Notes: generated by a model from the letters alone, not told the origin. Shown: positions 1 to 8,211, numbered from the stretch's first letter. The stretch is 64,000 nucleotides of DNA from BOG-908 sp963795825 (GCA_963795825.1 CAWCIW010000003.1:186001-250000); one strand, 5' to 3'. Program-made: numbers and translations.

Positions 1-722
1 CGCTCGACGACGCGCCCCTCGATCGCCTGGCCCAGCCGCCCGCCAGGCCGGCGCCCGCCGCCTTGCCTGCCCCCTCCCGACAGCAAGCGTCGCCGGCAGG
101 GCCGCGCCCCGCACCCGCCGCCCTCGCCCAGGCGGTGGCCGACGGCGCCAACACGATCGAGGCCCTGCGCCAGGCGCTCGCCGCCTTCACCGCCTGCCCG
201 CTCGCCGCCACCGCCACCAGGCTGGTGTTCGCCGACGGAAACCCGGCCGCCGGCCTCGTGATCGTGGGCGACGTGCCGGGCGCCGAGGAGGATGTGGCGG
301 GCCTGCCGTTCCAGGGCCCCGCCGGCCGCCTGCTCGACCGGATGTTCGCCAGCATCGGCCTGTCGCGCGCCGACATGCTGCTGACCAGCCTGGTGCCGTG
401 GCGCCCGCCCGGCGGCCGCCCGCCCACGGACGCCGAGGTGCAGACCTGCGCGCCGTTCCTCTGGCGGCATCTGACCCTGCTGCGGCCGCGTCTGGTGGTG
501 GCCGCCGGCACCCTGCCCGCGCGCCTGTTGACGGGACGGACGGACACGCTGCGCAAGCTGCGCGGGCGCTGGGCGCAGGTGGCAGTGCCTGGGCTGCCTG
601 CACCCATACCGGTTTTGCCTATGTTCGGGCCTGGGGCGCTTCTGGCTTCGCCCGCCTTCAAGCGGGAGGCCTGGGGCGATCTTGTCCTGTTGCGGCGGGC
701 TTTGGATGGGATTGGCACGTAA
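1..722 (+). CDS. Uracil-DNA glycosylase, family 4-like (5' end outside window)
   Basis: DNA base-excision repair enzyme of the type removing uracil from DNA. The reading frame is open to the left edge, so the true start is not visible. A family-4 motif A is clear (GDVPGAEED, then GLPFQGPAGRLLDRMF), followed by TSLVPWRPPGGR and the QTCAPFLWRHL helix. One Cys lies in the early TACPLAATATR segment and one in QTCAPF; the other iron-sulfur ligands usual for the family are not obvious. The C-terminal motif that normally reads HPAYLL is here FGPGALLASP (about nt 619-648), so the usual His is absent although the following KREAW is kept. The protein may be a divergent or weakened UDG. The stop TAA is followed directly by a hairpin-arm repeat. 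The last 150 nt are unusually T/G-rich at wobble positions. Confidence 0.8.
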   Translation, partial: LDDAPLDRLAQPPARPAPAALPAPSRQQASPAGPRPAPAALAQAVADGANTIEALRQALAAFTACPLAATATRLVFADGNPAAGLVIVGDVPGAEEDVAGLPFQGPAGRLLDRMFASIGLSRADMLLTSLVPWRPPGGRPPTDAEVQTCAPFLWRHLTLLRPRLVVAAGTLPARLLTGRTDTLRKLRGRWAQVAVPGLPAPIPVLPMFGPGALLASPAFKREAWGDLVLLRRALDGIGT

Positions 723-775
723 GTAAGCAAGCAGTCCTTTTTTGAAAAAAAGGACCAAAAAACTTTTGCTCCCTG
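723..775 (+). repeat. Hairpin-arm repeat, forward copy
   Basis: Starts at the stop codon of the UDG gene (GTAAGCAAGCAGTCC), then a T-run/A-run hairpin closed by GTCC and GGAC, then AAAACTTTTGCTCCCTG. Forward arm of the family seen throughout the window. Likely acts as a transcription terminator for the upstream gene; this is inference from the stem followed by a T-tract. Confidence 0.85.
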
Positions 776-837
776 CTCGTGGGGTTGGCGCTCCATCCAG
801 TCCTGCTGGCGGGCGCTGGGCGATCGGTTGCTGTTGC

Positions 838-860
838 GGAAGAATAAAAGTTTTCTTGCG
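838..860 (-). repeat. Degenerate reverse hairpin arm; rest of gap 776-1051 empty
   Basis: The bases CGGAAGAATAAAAGTTTTC resemble a decayed reverse arm of the same family, pairing with the forward copy at 723-775. The remaining gap up to the lytic transglycosylase start shows no gene, RNA or convincing promoter; reading frames across it lack coding character. Confidence 0.35.
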
Positions 861-1051
861 CGGCTGGCAGAACAGAAATCGGTAAACGCTGCGATCACGA
901 AAGACTTACTTCGCCGGCCGTTGAAGTCGAACCGCACGCCTACTTTCGCGTGTGCCCGCGGCTTACTCGCGCACCCCGCGCCAAAGCTTGGCCGGCCGCA
1001 AACTACATTTGCGATTGCGCCCCGATGGCAAACACTGTTAAGGGCCGCGCC

Positions 1052-2692
1052 ATGCGAGGGATCGGGTTCTCCATCTCCCGCCTCTCCACCGCTCGCGCCT
1101 TTCTGGCGGGCGCTGCCATCCTGGCCGGAACCGCGATGCGGCCCGCCCAGGGATCCGGCAGCAGTGGGTTGGCGCCATTGTCTGACGACCTGGCCATGGC
1201 CGTGCCCCGGATACACCCCGGCGCCGGAACCAACGGGCTTGGCCTGCCGCAGCCGCTCGCCCCCAGCGAGGCGGCGCGGATCCGCCGTATTTTCGCCCTG
1301 CAGCGCGCCGGTGCCTTGCCGCAGGCCGTGACCGAAACCGCGCGGCTGAACGACGACACCCTGCTCGGACACATTCTGGCCGCCCGACTGCTGCTGCGGC
1401 CCGCCCGCGCCAGCGCACCGGCCCTCTCCGACTGGCTCGGCCGCTACGCGGACCTGCCGGACGCCTGCGCCATCTACGCCCTGCTGCTGCGGCGGCTGCC
1501 ACCCAATGCGGCGCGTCCGCCGGCGCCCGCCAACGCCCAGCTCGGCTCGGCCGCCCACGTGGCAGCCGTCGACAGCCAGCCCGCCGCCACCGCCCGCGCC
1601 GCCTTCACCGCCGGCCACGATGCCCTGGCCGAACGGCTCGGCCGCGACGCCTTCAAACGCAGCCAGAACCGCGACGGCCAGGCTGCCTACGTGGCCGGCC
1701 TGGCCGCCTTCCGCGCCGGCCGCCTCATCAGCGCGGCCAGCCTGTTCGAACTCGCCTCCCTGGCGGACAGCGCCGGCGCCGGCCTGCGCGCCGCCGCCGC
1801 CCTCTGGGCCGCGCGCACCCATCTGCAGCAGGGCGATACCGCCGACTGGCGCCCCTGGATGATGCGCGCCGCCGCCGAGCCCCATACGCTCCACGGCATG
1901 CTCGCCCGCCGCACCCTCGGCCTCACCGTACGCGCCGCCCCGGCCAGCCCGATCCTGGCGGAAGCGGACATCGAGGCAGTGGCCGCAACGCCGCAGGGCC
2001 GACGCGCCTTCGCCCTGCTGCAAGTGGGCGAGCCGGCCCGCGCCGAGTCCGAGCTGCGCCTGCTCTGGCCCGCCTCCCAGGCCACCCCCGCGCTCTCCCG
2101 CGCGCTGTTCCTCGTGGCCGGCGCCGCCGGACTGACCGATCTCGTGGCCGATCTCTCCGGCATCGTGGATGCCACCGAAGCCGACCTCCCCGTGCCGGTG
2201 CTGCGCCCGCGCGGCGGCTACCTGCTGAAACCGGCGCTCGTCTATGCGGTGGCGCGGGTGGAATCCAATTTCGACACCGCGGCCGTATCCGGCGCCGGCG
2301 CCAACGGGCTGATGCAGCTCATGCCGGACGTGGTGCTGGCGGTGGGCCATGCAGCGGACACGCGGCCGCTCACCGATCCGGGGCAGAACCTGAAACTGGG
2401 CCAGGCCTACCTTGCCTATCTCAGCCGGCCGGGCCTGGCCGGCGACGACCTGCTGCGCGTGCTGGCCAGCTACAATTCCGGGCCTAACGCGGTTTCGCGC
2501 TGGGCCCATATGTCCTCCGACGATCCTTTGCTGTTCCTCGAGACCATACCGGTGGATGAGACGCGGCATTTCCTGGAGCGCACGCTTACCAATCTTTGGG
2601 GGTATTCGGCGCGGTTCCGGGTTTCGGCGCCTAGTTTGGATGCCCTGGCTTTGGGGGACTGGCCTCGGTTTTCTTCCGAGCTTGTGCATTAA
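1052..2692 (+). CDS. Soluble lytic murein transglycosylase (SLT domain)
   Basis: Peptidoglycan-cleaving lytic transglycosylase, exported. The chosen ATG at 1052 gives 546 aa with a typical signal peptide (basic MRGIGFSISR, then an Ala/Leu core ending near AMRPAQG); an upstream ATG at 1025 is possible. The middle is a long alpha-helical, Ala-rich, TPR-like superhelix as in Slt70. The C-terminal SLT domain has the catalytic Glu404 in ARVESNFD, followed by GANGLMQLMPDV and LASYNSGPNAVSRW, which are the standard motifs. It stands alone, upstream of moaB with a repeat between them. The last 100 nt switch to T/G-rich wobble bases near the repeat. Function is confident; the physiological role (recycling or secretion-linked) is not known. 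Confidence 0.9.
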   Translation: MRGIGFSISRLSTARAFLAGAAILAGTAMRPAQGSGSSGLAPLSDDLAMAVPRIHPGAGTNGLGLPQPLAPSEAARIRRIFALQRAGALPQAVTETARLNDDTLLGHILAARLLLRPARASAPALSDWLGRYADLPDACAIYALLLRRLPPNAARPPAPANAQLGSAAHVAAVDSQPAATARAAFTAGHDALAERLGRDAFKRSQNRDGQAAYVAGLAAFRAGRLISAASLFELASLADSAGAGLRAAAALWAARTHLQQGDTADWRPWMMRAAAEPHTLHGMLARRTLGLTVRAAPASPILAEADIEAVAATPQGRRAFALLQVGEPARAESELRLLWPASQATPALSRALFLVAGAAGLTDLVADLSGIVDATEADLPVPVLRPRGGYLLKPALVYAVARVESNFDTAAVSGAGANGLMQLMPDVVLAVGHAADTRPLTDPGQNLKLGQAYLAYLSRPGLAGDDLLRVLASYNSGPNAVSRWAHMSSDDPLLFLETIPVDETRHFLERTLTNLWGYSARFRVSAPSLDALALGDWPRFSSELVH

Positions 2693-2753
2693 GGAAGCAA
2701 GGCCTTCTTTTCTGAAGAAAAGAAGCAAAAGACTTTTGACCCCGCTGTCGCGG
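2693..2753 (+). repeat. Hairpin-arm repeat, forward copy (pairs with 3340-3404)
   Basis: Begins right after the stop codon (GGAAGCAAGGCCTTC), with a CTTC/GAAG-closed T/A hairpin and AAAAGACTTTTGACCCCGC. No reverse arm follows at once; the next reverse arm lies beyond moaB, so this pair encloses a whole gene. DNA on both sides is T/G-rich on the + strand. Confidence 0.85.
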
Positions 2754-2770
2754 TTCTACTGGAGCGAAAC

Positions 2771-3301
2771 TTGGCTCGGATTGATGAGAGTATTGTTTTT
2801 CTGCCGGTGCAGGTCGCTTTGCTGACTGTCTCCGACACGCGCGATGCTTCCAGCGACACTTCCGGCGATATCCTGGCCGCGCGCATCCTGGCGGCGGGTC
2901 ATGTCCTGCGGTCGCGCGCCATCTGCCGCGACGATGCGGATGCGATTGCCGGCCATCTGCGCGATTGGGTGCGCGATCCGGAAATCGACGTGGTGATAAC
3001 CACCGGCGGCACCGGCGTCACCGGCCGCGACGTCACGCCCGAGGCGTTCGACCGCGTCCTGGAAAAGCGTATCGAGGGATTCGGCGAGCTGTTCCGCATG
3101 CTCAGCTACCAGAAGATCGGCACCTCGACGATACAGTCGCGCGCGCTCGCCGGCGTGGCTGGGGGCACCTATCTATTTGCCCTGCCAGGCAGCACCGGCG
3201 CGGTAAAAGATGCGTGGGACGATATATTGGTATGGCAACTCGACAACCGCCACCAACCCTGCAACTTCGTAGAACTGATGCCCCGCCTCAAAGAAAAATA
3301 G
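2771..3301 (+). CDS. moaB: Molybdenum cofactor biosynthesis protein B (MoaB/MogA fold)
   Basis: Binds molybdopterin in molybdenum cofactor synthesis. The 176-aa protein has the MoCF-binding signature: LLTVSDTRD near the start, VITTGGTGVTGRDVTPEA in the middle (the TTGGTG loop) and LPGSTGAVKDAW towards the end. Length fits MoaB. The start is a TTG at 2771, preceded by GGAG at about 7 nt; no better start lies nearby, although the leading ARIDESIVFLPVQ is weakly conserved in type. It sits between a forward and a reverse hairpin arm. The first 60 nt are 42/60 G or T and the last 60 nt 43/60 A or C, a sharp within-gene switch in strand composition. No other moa gene is in the window. Confidence 0.9.
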   Translation: MARIDESIVFLPVQVALLTVSDTRDASSDTSGDILAARILAAGHVLRSRAICRDDADAIAGHLRDWVRDPEIDVVITTGGTGVTGRDVTPEAFDRVLEKRIEGFGELFRMLSYQKIGTSTIQSRALAGVAGGTYLFALPGSTGAVKDAWDDILVWQLDNRHQPCNFVELMPRLKEK

Positions 3302-3339
3302 CCTGGTCGCCGTAACGCGGGCGCTCCAGATGCAAGGAA

Positions 3340-3404
3340 CGCAAAAGTTTTTTGGTTCTTTTTTTCAAAAAAGAACCGCTTCCTTCCTTGCCTGTTTGTC
3401 CTCC
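3340..3404 (-). repeat. Hairpin-arm repeat, reverse copy
   Basis: Reverse arm: CGCAAAAGTTTTTTGG, then a TTCTTT...AAAGAA-closed hairpin (GGTTC/GAACC variant) and CGCTTCCTTCCTTGCC. Both flanks are A/C-rich on the + strand. The GGTTC/GAACC closing bases are a third covarying variant of the stem. Confidence 0.85.
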
Positions 3405-3421
3405 AAAGCAGGAGCCCAAAC

Positions 3422-4196
3422 ATGAAGCTGACCGGCAAGATCGCCTACATCACAGGCGCCGACTTCAGGCATAGGCCAGGCCACGGCAAAACTGTTCGCC
3501 GAAGAAGGTGCGAACGTCGCGATCGGCTACCACACCGACGAAGCCGGCGCGCGCGAGACGGCCCGCCTTGTCGAAGCCGCCGGCCGGCGCGCCAAGGTTC
3601 TGCAACTCGACGTGGCCGATGCCGCCTCCGTGGATGCGTTTTTTGCTGCTTCGGTCAAGGATCTGGGAACGCCGGATGTGTTCGTCGCCAATGCGGGCCT
3701 CGGCATGGGCGATCCCAAACAGGTCGCCGAAATGGACGACAAGGTTCTCGACGGCATTCTCGACACCGACCTCAAAGGGCCGCTGTTCTGCGCGCGGGCG
3801 TTCGTGAAACTGCGGCGCGCCGCCGGCGGGGGCGGGCGGTTCCTCATAACCGGATCCGTGGCGGGGCATCTGCCGACGCCGAACAGCGCGCCCTACGGCA
3901 TGGCAAAGGCCGGGGTGAATTCGCTGGTGCGCTCGCTCTCCGTCGAGGTGGCGCCCGACCGCATCAACGTGAACGCGATCGCGCCCGGCCTGATCGCCAC
4001 GCCGATGACGCAGAAGCGGCTCGACGATCCTGCCGCGCGCGAGAAGAGCATGGCGGCGATCCCGTGGAAGCGCCCCGGCCGGCCGGAGGAGATCGCCGGA
4101 TTGGCGCTGTTCCTCGCGGCGGAGTCGGGCGACTACGTGACAGGGCAGACCTGGACGATGGATGGCGGGCTCACGATGCACTGGGGCGGCGCGTAA
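3422..4196 (+). pseudogene. SDR-family oxidoreductase, glucose 1-dehydrogenase-like, frameshifted
   Basis: Short-chain dehydrogenase/reductase, NAD(P)-dependent, substrate unknown. The ATG at 3422 (upstream AGGAG) opens MKLTGKIAYITGAD in one frame; from about 3465 the protein continues in the +1 frame. Removing one T of the TT at 3464-3465 restores TGADSGIGQATAKLF, the glycine-rich cofactor motif, and a 257-aa full-length SDR. Downstream are VANAGLG, the catalytic Ser in ITGSVAGH, the YGMAK catalytic pair, NVNAIAPG and a C-terminal GQTWTMDGG. Because everything but one base is intact, a sequence error or very recent lesion is likelier than an old pseudogene. It stands alone between repeats. 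Confidence 0.8.
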
Positions 4197-4217
4197 GCGT
4201 TCCGGAAACACGCAGCG

Positions 4218-4446
4218 TAATACCAGCCCGTATTGGAACTGATTCATCGGTAGCAAAGAAGGATTCAAAAAGCGTTTGCTGTAACGCCTGCACGAGAATT
4301 GGCTATTGCTGCAGCCACACCGACTTGCCATTCGAACGCAAGCTTCGATGCAGCCGTCGGAGCAAAAGCTTTTTGGTCCTTTTTCTCGAAAAAGGACTGC
4401 TTTCTCGCTTGCTGCTTATGAGCCATTTCCAACGCGTGTTGGTATA
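4218..4446. repeat. Long MITE-like element, copy 1 (outer inverted repeats plus hairpin arms)
   Basis: Outer ends are inverted: TAATACCAGCCCGTATTGGA on the left, and on the right TTTCCAACGCGTGTTGGTAT followed by AA. Inside are a decayed forward arm (about 4249-4279) and a good reverse arm (4361-4411). The central spacer (about 4300-4360) matches, in inverse orientation, that of the element at 6568-6823. No reading frame inside looks coding. It fills the gap between the SDR and the MBL hydrolase. Confidence 0.65.
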
Positions 4447-4472
4447 ATTCCGAAATTGCAGGAGAGTATCTA

Positions 4473-5342
4473 ATGGCGCAGCAGATCGAAATCGACCCCA
4501 AGGCGATCACCGGCACCGATGCCGGCGAAGGCGTGATCGAACTGGCGCCGGACCTCGCCTACCGGCGCGTCGGCATGGTCAATATCGTGCTGGCCGGCAA
4601 GCCAGGCGGCGATTTCGTGCTGGTCGATACCGGCCTGCCCGGAACGCGCGCCGTGGTGCAGCACGCGATAAACTCGCGGTTCGGGAAAGCCGCGAAACCC
4701 ACGGCGATCGTGTTGACGCACGGGCATATCGACCATGTCGGCACGTTGAAATCGCTGGCGGCCGAATGGGAGGTGCCGATCTACGCGCATGTGCACGAGC
4801 ATCCCTACCTGAACGGCACGTCGTCGTATCCGCCGCCGGACATCACCGTCGGCGGCGGCCTTATGGCGGTGTTTTCCGGCCTGTTTCCGCGCAAGCCGAT
4901 CGACGTGAAGCGCTGGCTGCATGCGTTGCCGGAGGATGGCAGCGTGCCCGGTATGCCGGGCTGGCAATGGGTGCACACGCCTGGCCACGCGCCCGGCCAC
5001 GTGTCGTTGTGGCGCGCGTCCGACCGCGCGCTGATCGCTGGTGACGCGTTCATCACCACGGCGCAGGAATCGCTGTATTCGGTCGTCACGCAGGCGCCGG
5101 AGCTGCACGGGCCGCCGATGTATTTCACCCCGGACTGGCAAGCGGCGCGCCTTTCTGTGCAGAAGCTCGCGGCGCTGCAGCCGCAGCTTGCGGTGACCGG
5201 GCACGGCCGTGCGATGGCCGGGCCGGAGATGACCGCGGCGCTGGACCGGCTGGCGCGCGATTTCGAGCAGGTCGCGGTGCCCAAAGACGGCACCTACGTG
5301 GCCGACCCGGCACGCGCGCAAGACGGCACCGCTTACCGGTGA
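4473..5342 (+). CDS. MBL-fold metallo-hydrolase
   Basis: Metallo-beta-lactamase-fold hydrolase, probably cytoplasmic (no signal peptide); substrate not identifiable. The 289-aa protein has the metal motif THGHIDHVG at about residues 82-90, a second-metal HTPGHAPGHVSLW segment, the AGDAF aspartate and a late TGHGRAM histidine, so both zinc sites look complete. The start ATG at 4473 follows AGGAG at 9 nt. The flanking genes are unrelated in function and separated by long repeat elements, so there is no operon evidence. It may be a lactonase or glyoxalase-II-like thioesterase, but family assignment beyond the fold is not supported. Confidence 0.85.
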   Translation: MAQQIEIDPKAITGTDAGEGVIELAPDLAYRRVGMVNIVLAGKPGGDFVLVDTGLPGTRAVVQHAINSRFGKAAKPTAIVLTHGHIDHVGTLKSLAAEWEVPIYAHVHEHPYLNGTSSYPPPDITVGGGLMAVFSGLFPRKPIDVKRWLHALPEDGSVPGMPGWQWVHTPGHAPGHVSLWRASDRALIAGDAFITTAQESLYSVVTQAPELHGPPMYFTPDWQAARLSVQKLAALQPQLAVTGHGRAMAGPEMTAALDRLARDFEQVAVPKDGTYVADPARAQDGTAYR

Positions 5343-5362
5343 AGCGGGTTCATACTTTGTTC

Positions 5363-5412
5363 TTGACATAGGTCCGAGCGGCGGCAAATCTCGCTCGGAA
5401 CGAAGCGAGAAC
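5363..5412 (+). promoter_or_regulatory. Probable SOS promoter: TTGACA box and LexA-type GAAC-N7-GAAC
   Basis: TTGACA lies at 5363-5368. GAAC at 5398-5401 and GAAC at 5409-5412 are separated by exactly 7 bases, the inverse reading of the alphaproteobacterial LexA box GTTC-N7-GTTC. The site ends 4 nt before the ATG at 5417. The -10 region is weak (AAATCT at 17-nt spacing). The downstream gene belongs to the PA0069 family, whose Pseudomonas member is reported in the LexA regulon, which fits. Confidence 0.55.
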
Positions 5413-5416
5413 CTCG

Positions 5417-6562
5417 ATGCACGTCGCCCCGATCCGCACAGGCCGCCCTGCCGCCCCCGCCAGCCTGCCGATGACCAACGCCAGGCTGTCGGGTGCTGCG
5501 CGCGGGCGAGGCACGCAATCCAACCCGGCCAACCGCTTCGAAACCGCCGTGCTGGAACCGTTCGACGACGGCTGGGACACGCTGGACGGCCTGGCCGATT
5601 TGCCGCCGCTGCCCACCACGCTGACGCGCGACGCCAGCAAGTCGGTGATCTCCTGGAACACCTCGCCGGATATCGGCTTCGACCGCGCAGTGAACCCGTA
5701 TCGCGGCTGCGAGCACGGCTGCGTCTATTGTTATGCCAGGCCGACGCATGCCTATCTGGGCTACTCGGCGGGCCTCGATTTCGAGACCAAGCTGGTGTTC
5801 AAGCCGGATGTGGGCCCGCTACTGGAGCGCGAGCTGCGCAAGCCCGGTTATGTGTGCAAGCCGATCGCGCTGGGCTCCAACACCGACCCCTACCAGCCGG
5901 TGGAGCGCACGCTGAAACTCACCCGCACGGTGCTGGAAGTGCTGGAGCGCTACGGCCATCCCGTCAGCATCGTGACCAAATCGGCCGGCGTGCTGCGCGA
6001 TATCGACATCCTGCAGCGCATGGCGGCGCGCGGCCTGGTGCGCGTGTACCTGTCCGTGACCACGCTGGACGCGGCGCTGGCCCGGCGCATGGAGCCGCGC
6101 GCCGCCACGCCGGAGCGGCGCCTGGCCGCGATCGCGGCACTCAGCCAGGCCGGCGTGCCCGCGGCGGTGCTGGCCGCGCCGATGATTCCCGGCCTGAACG
6201 ACGCCGAGCTGGAGGCGATACTGGAACGTGCGTCGCGCGCCGGCGCGCGGTTCGCCGGCTACGTGCTGCTGCGCCTGCCGCACGAGCTGCGCGCGATGTT
6301 CGAGACCTGGCTCGGCGAGCACTACCCGGACCGCGCGCGCCATGTGCTGAGCCTGATACGCGACACCCGCGCCGGCGCGCTGAACGACAGCAATTTCGGG
6401 GCGCGTTTCATCGGCCAGGGGCCGTATGCGGAATTGCTCGGCAAAAGGTTCGAGCGGGCGGCGCGGCAATGGGGGTTCGAGGACCGGACGGCGCTGGAGA
6501 CGCGGCATTTCAGCGCGCCGGTAGCGGAGAAGATTGCGGCTCCGCAACTTTCTTTGTTCTAG
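5417..6562 (+). CDS. PA0069/Rv2578c-family radical SAM protein
   Basis: Radical SAM enzyme of the group related to spore photoproduct lyase; reaction unknown. The 381-aa protein carries the cluster motif with Cys98, Cys102 and Cys105 in CEHGCVYCYARPTH, preceded by the family segment SPDIGFDRAVNPYRG and followed by KPIALGSNTDPYQPVER. Length fits the family. The start ATG at 5417 lies just after the putative LexA box; a second ATG at 5471 is possible. The gene is monocistronic, bracketed by two long inverted elements. An SOS-type operator plus kinship to a DNA-lesion repair enzyme suggests a DNA-damage role, but that is inference. Confidence 0.9.
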   Translation: MHVAPIRTGRPAAPASLPMTNARLSGAARGRGTQSNPANRFETAVLEPFDDGWDTLDGLADLPPLPTTLTRDASKSVISWNTSPDIGFDRAVNPYRGCEHGCVYCYARPTHAYLGYSAGLDFETKLVFKPDVGPLLERELRKPGYVCKPIALGSNTDPYQPVERTLKLTRTVLEVLERYGHPVSIVTKSAGVLRDIDILQRMAARGLVRVYLSVTTLDAALARRMEPRAATPERRLAAIAALSQAGVPAAVLAAPMIPGLNDAELEAILERASRAGARFAGYVLLRLPHELRAMFETWLGEHYPDRARHVLSLIRDTRAGALNDSNFGARFIGQGPYAELLGKRFERAARQWGFEDRTALETRHFSAPVAEKIAAPQLSLF

Positions 6563-6567
6563 GGAGT

Positions 6568-6823
6568 TAATACCAGGTCCGATAAAGGGTGACGCATCCA
6601 GGCAAGCAAGGAAGCAGTCCTTTTTCGAGAAAAAGGACCAAAAAGCTTTTGCTTCGACGTCTGCACCGAAGCTTACGTTCGTTCTGCCAGTCGATACGCC
6701 TGCAGTCACAGCCAGCATGTCGTGCAGGCGTCGGGATAAAAGCTTTTTGGTCCTTTTTCTCGAAAAAGGACTGCTTTCTTGCTCGCTGCCGATAAGTCAG
6801 CCCCAAGACGGGTTGATAAATGT
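6568..6823. repeat. Long MITE-like element, copy 2 (inverse of copy 1)
   Basis: Left end TAATACCAGGTCCGATAAAG; right end resembles its inverse (CCCCAAGACGGGTTGATAAA). A forward arm lies at about 6601-6652 and a reverse arm at 6733-6785. The spacer between them, read on the minus strand, matches the spacer of 4218-4446 (shared blocks around CGAACGTAAGCTTCGGTGCA). The two elements therefore flank the MBL and radical SAM genes in opposite orientation. Confidence 0.65.
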
Positions 6824-6978
6824 TAAGCAACCGGTCCTTCTTAACAAAAAGCACCATGCTCCGCCGCGGCAGACGCCCGACGCAGCCCAACGGCGAAGCC
6901 CGCATCCAGCCTGGGCGCGACAGCACATGATAAAAGCTTTTTGCTTCCTTTTCTCGAAAAAGAAGGCCTTGCCTGCTT
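6824..6978. repeat. Second, degenerate hairpin-arm pair; gap 6563-7050
   Basis: A decayed forward arm near 6824-6860 (GTTAAGCAACCGGTCC) and a clear reverse arm at 6929-6978 (TAAAAGCTTTTTGC ... AAGAAGGCCTTGCC). With copy 2 of the long element this accounts for nearly all of the 488-nt gap before the RND operon. No gene was seen in the gap. Confidence 0.6.
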
Positions 6979-7050
6979 CGCCTCCACCCCCATTGACCCG
7001 CGACACCAACGCAACCATCCTGCGGCCCGGCGCAAAAGCGAGGTAAGGGT

Positions 7051-8211
7051 TTGCTCGCCCGAGGCTATCTGATCCTGCTCGCACTGGCATTGAGCACGCC
7101 CGCTTCGGCCCAGCCCAAGGCCGGCCCGCCCGCGGTGGGCGTGGTGCACGCCCAGCGCATGCCCATCACGGAAACCGACGAGTTCATCGGCCGCATCGAT
7201 GCAGTGAACCGCGTGGCGCTGGTGGCACGCGTCACCGCGTTCCTCGAGCAGCGGCTGTTCACCGAAGGCACCGAGGTCAAGCAGGGCGACCTGCTCTATA
7301 AACTCGAGGAAGGCCCGTTCCAGGCCGATTTCCTGGCCAAACAGGCCGCTTTGGAGCAGCAGAACGCCCTGCTGCTGAACGCCAACCAGACGCTCGGCCG
7401 CCAGCAGGCGCTGCTGAACACGCCGGCCGGCCAGCGCTCCAATCTGGATAGCGCGGTGGCCCAGCAGCGCAGCCAGGCCGCACAGGCCCTGGCCGCGCAG
7501 GCCAACCTGGCCACTTCGAAGATCAACCTCGACTACACCCAGATCAAGGCGCCGATCGCCGGGCGGATCACCCGCACCAACGTGACGGAGGGCAACGTGG
7601 TGGGGCCGACCAGCGGCACGCTGGCCAGCATCGTGAGCCAGGATCCGATGTACGTGCTGTTCGCCATCTCGTCGCGCACCGCGCTGGACCTGCGGCAGCG
7701 CTACGCGCCCGTCGGCGGGCTGGCCGCGGTGAAAATCAGGGTACGCCTGCCGAACGGCAAGATGTATGCCCAGAACGGCAGGCTGGACTACGTGGACCCT
7801 ACCATCAGCACCAATACCGACACGCTGACCGCGCGCGCCGTGCTGCCGAACCCGTTGATCACGCTGGGCAGCCCGGCGGGCGCCAGCACGAAAGCCACCG
7901 AGCGCGAGCTGATCGACGGCGAGTTCGTCCAGGTGCTGGTGGAAGGCATCACGCCGATCGAGGTGCTGGGCGTGCCGCGCGCGGCCATCCTGTCGGACCA
8001 GCAGGGCGATTACGTCTATACGGTGGATGCGCAGAACCGGGCGCAGCAGACGCGCGTGCAGCTCGGCCAGTCCACGGCGAGCATCGCGGCGGTGACCAGC
8101 GGGCTGACGCAGGGCGATACGGTGATCTCCGAGGGCATCCAGAAGGTGCGTCCCGGCGCGGTGGTGGTGCCCGGCCCGCCGAGCGCCGAGCCAGCGGTGC
8201 CGGCAAGGTGA
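7051..8211 (+). CDS. RND efflux periplasmic adaptor (membrane fusion protein)
   Basis: Periplasmic adaptor linking an inner-membrane RND pump to an outer-membrane channel. The 386-aa protein starts with TTG at 7051 after AGGTAAGGG, giving a signal peptide (MLARGYLILLALALSTPASA). The lipoyl half-motifs are visible (GTEVKQGDLLYKLEEGPFQADF and the later NLDYTQIKAPIAGRI), with a coiled coil of about 80 residues between them, then the beta-barrel (LASIVSQDPMYVLFAI) and membrane-proximal domains. No N-terminal lipobox Cys is seen. The pump gene follows after 49 nt, so the two form an operon. No outer-membrane channel or regulator gene adjoins, so the partner TolC-type protein and the substrate are unknown. 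Confidence 0.93.
   Translation: MLARGYLILLALALSTPASAQPKAGPPAVGVVHAQRMPITETDEFIGRIDAVNRVALVARVTAFLEQRLFTEGTEVKQGDLLYKLEEGPFQADFLAKQAALEQQNALLLNANQTLGRQQALLNTPAGQRSNLDSAVAQQRSQAAQALAAQANLATSKINLDYTQIKAPIAGRITRTNVTEGNVVGPTSGTLASIVSQDPMYVLFAISSRTALDLRQRYAPVGGLAAVKIRVRLPNGKMYAQNGRLDYVDPTISTNTDTLTARAVLPNPLITLGSPAGASTKATERELIDGEFVQVLVEGITPIEVLGVPRAAILSDQQGDYVYTVDAQNRAQQTRVQLGQSTASIAAVTSGLTQGDTVISEGIQKVRPGAVVVPGPPSAEPAVPAR

Noticed and set aside
828..1331. Open frame upstream of and overlapping the lytic transglycosylase
   Set aside because: Pro/Arg-rich, overlaps a certain gene in another frame, no start signal.
2756..2956. Peptides such as KKQKTF and FFSKKDCF repeatedly predicted in small frames
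   Set aside because: They are translations of the hairpin repeat in various frames, not conserved proteins; only the two cases fused to real genes were kept as findings.
4197..4472. Insertion sequence near 4.2 kb
   Set aside because: Inverted ends exist but no transposase frame; described as a MITE-like element instead.
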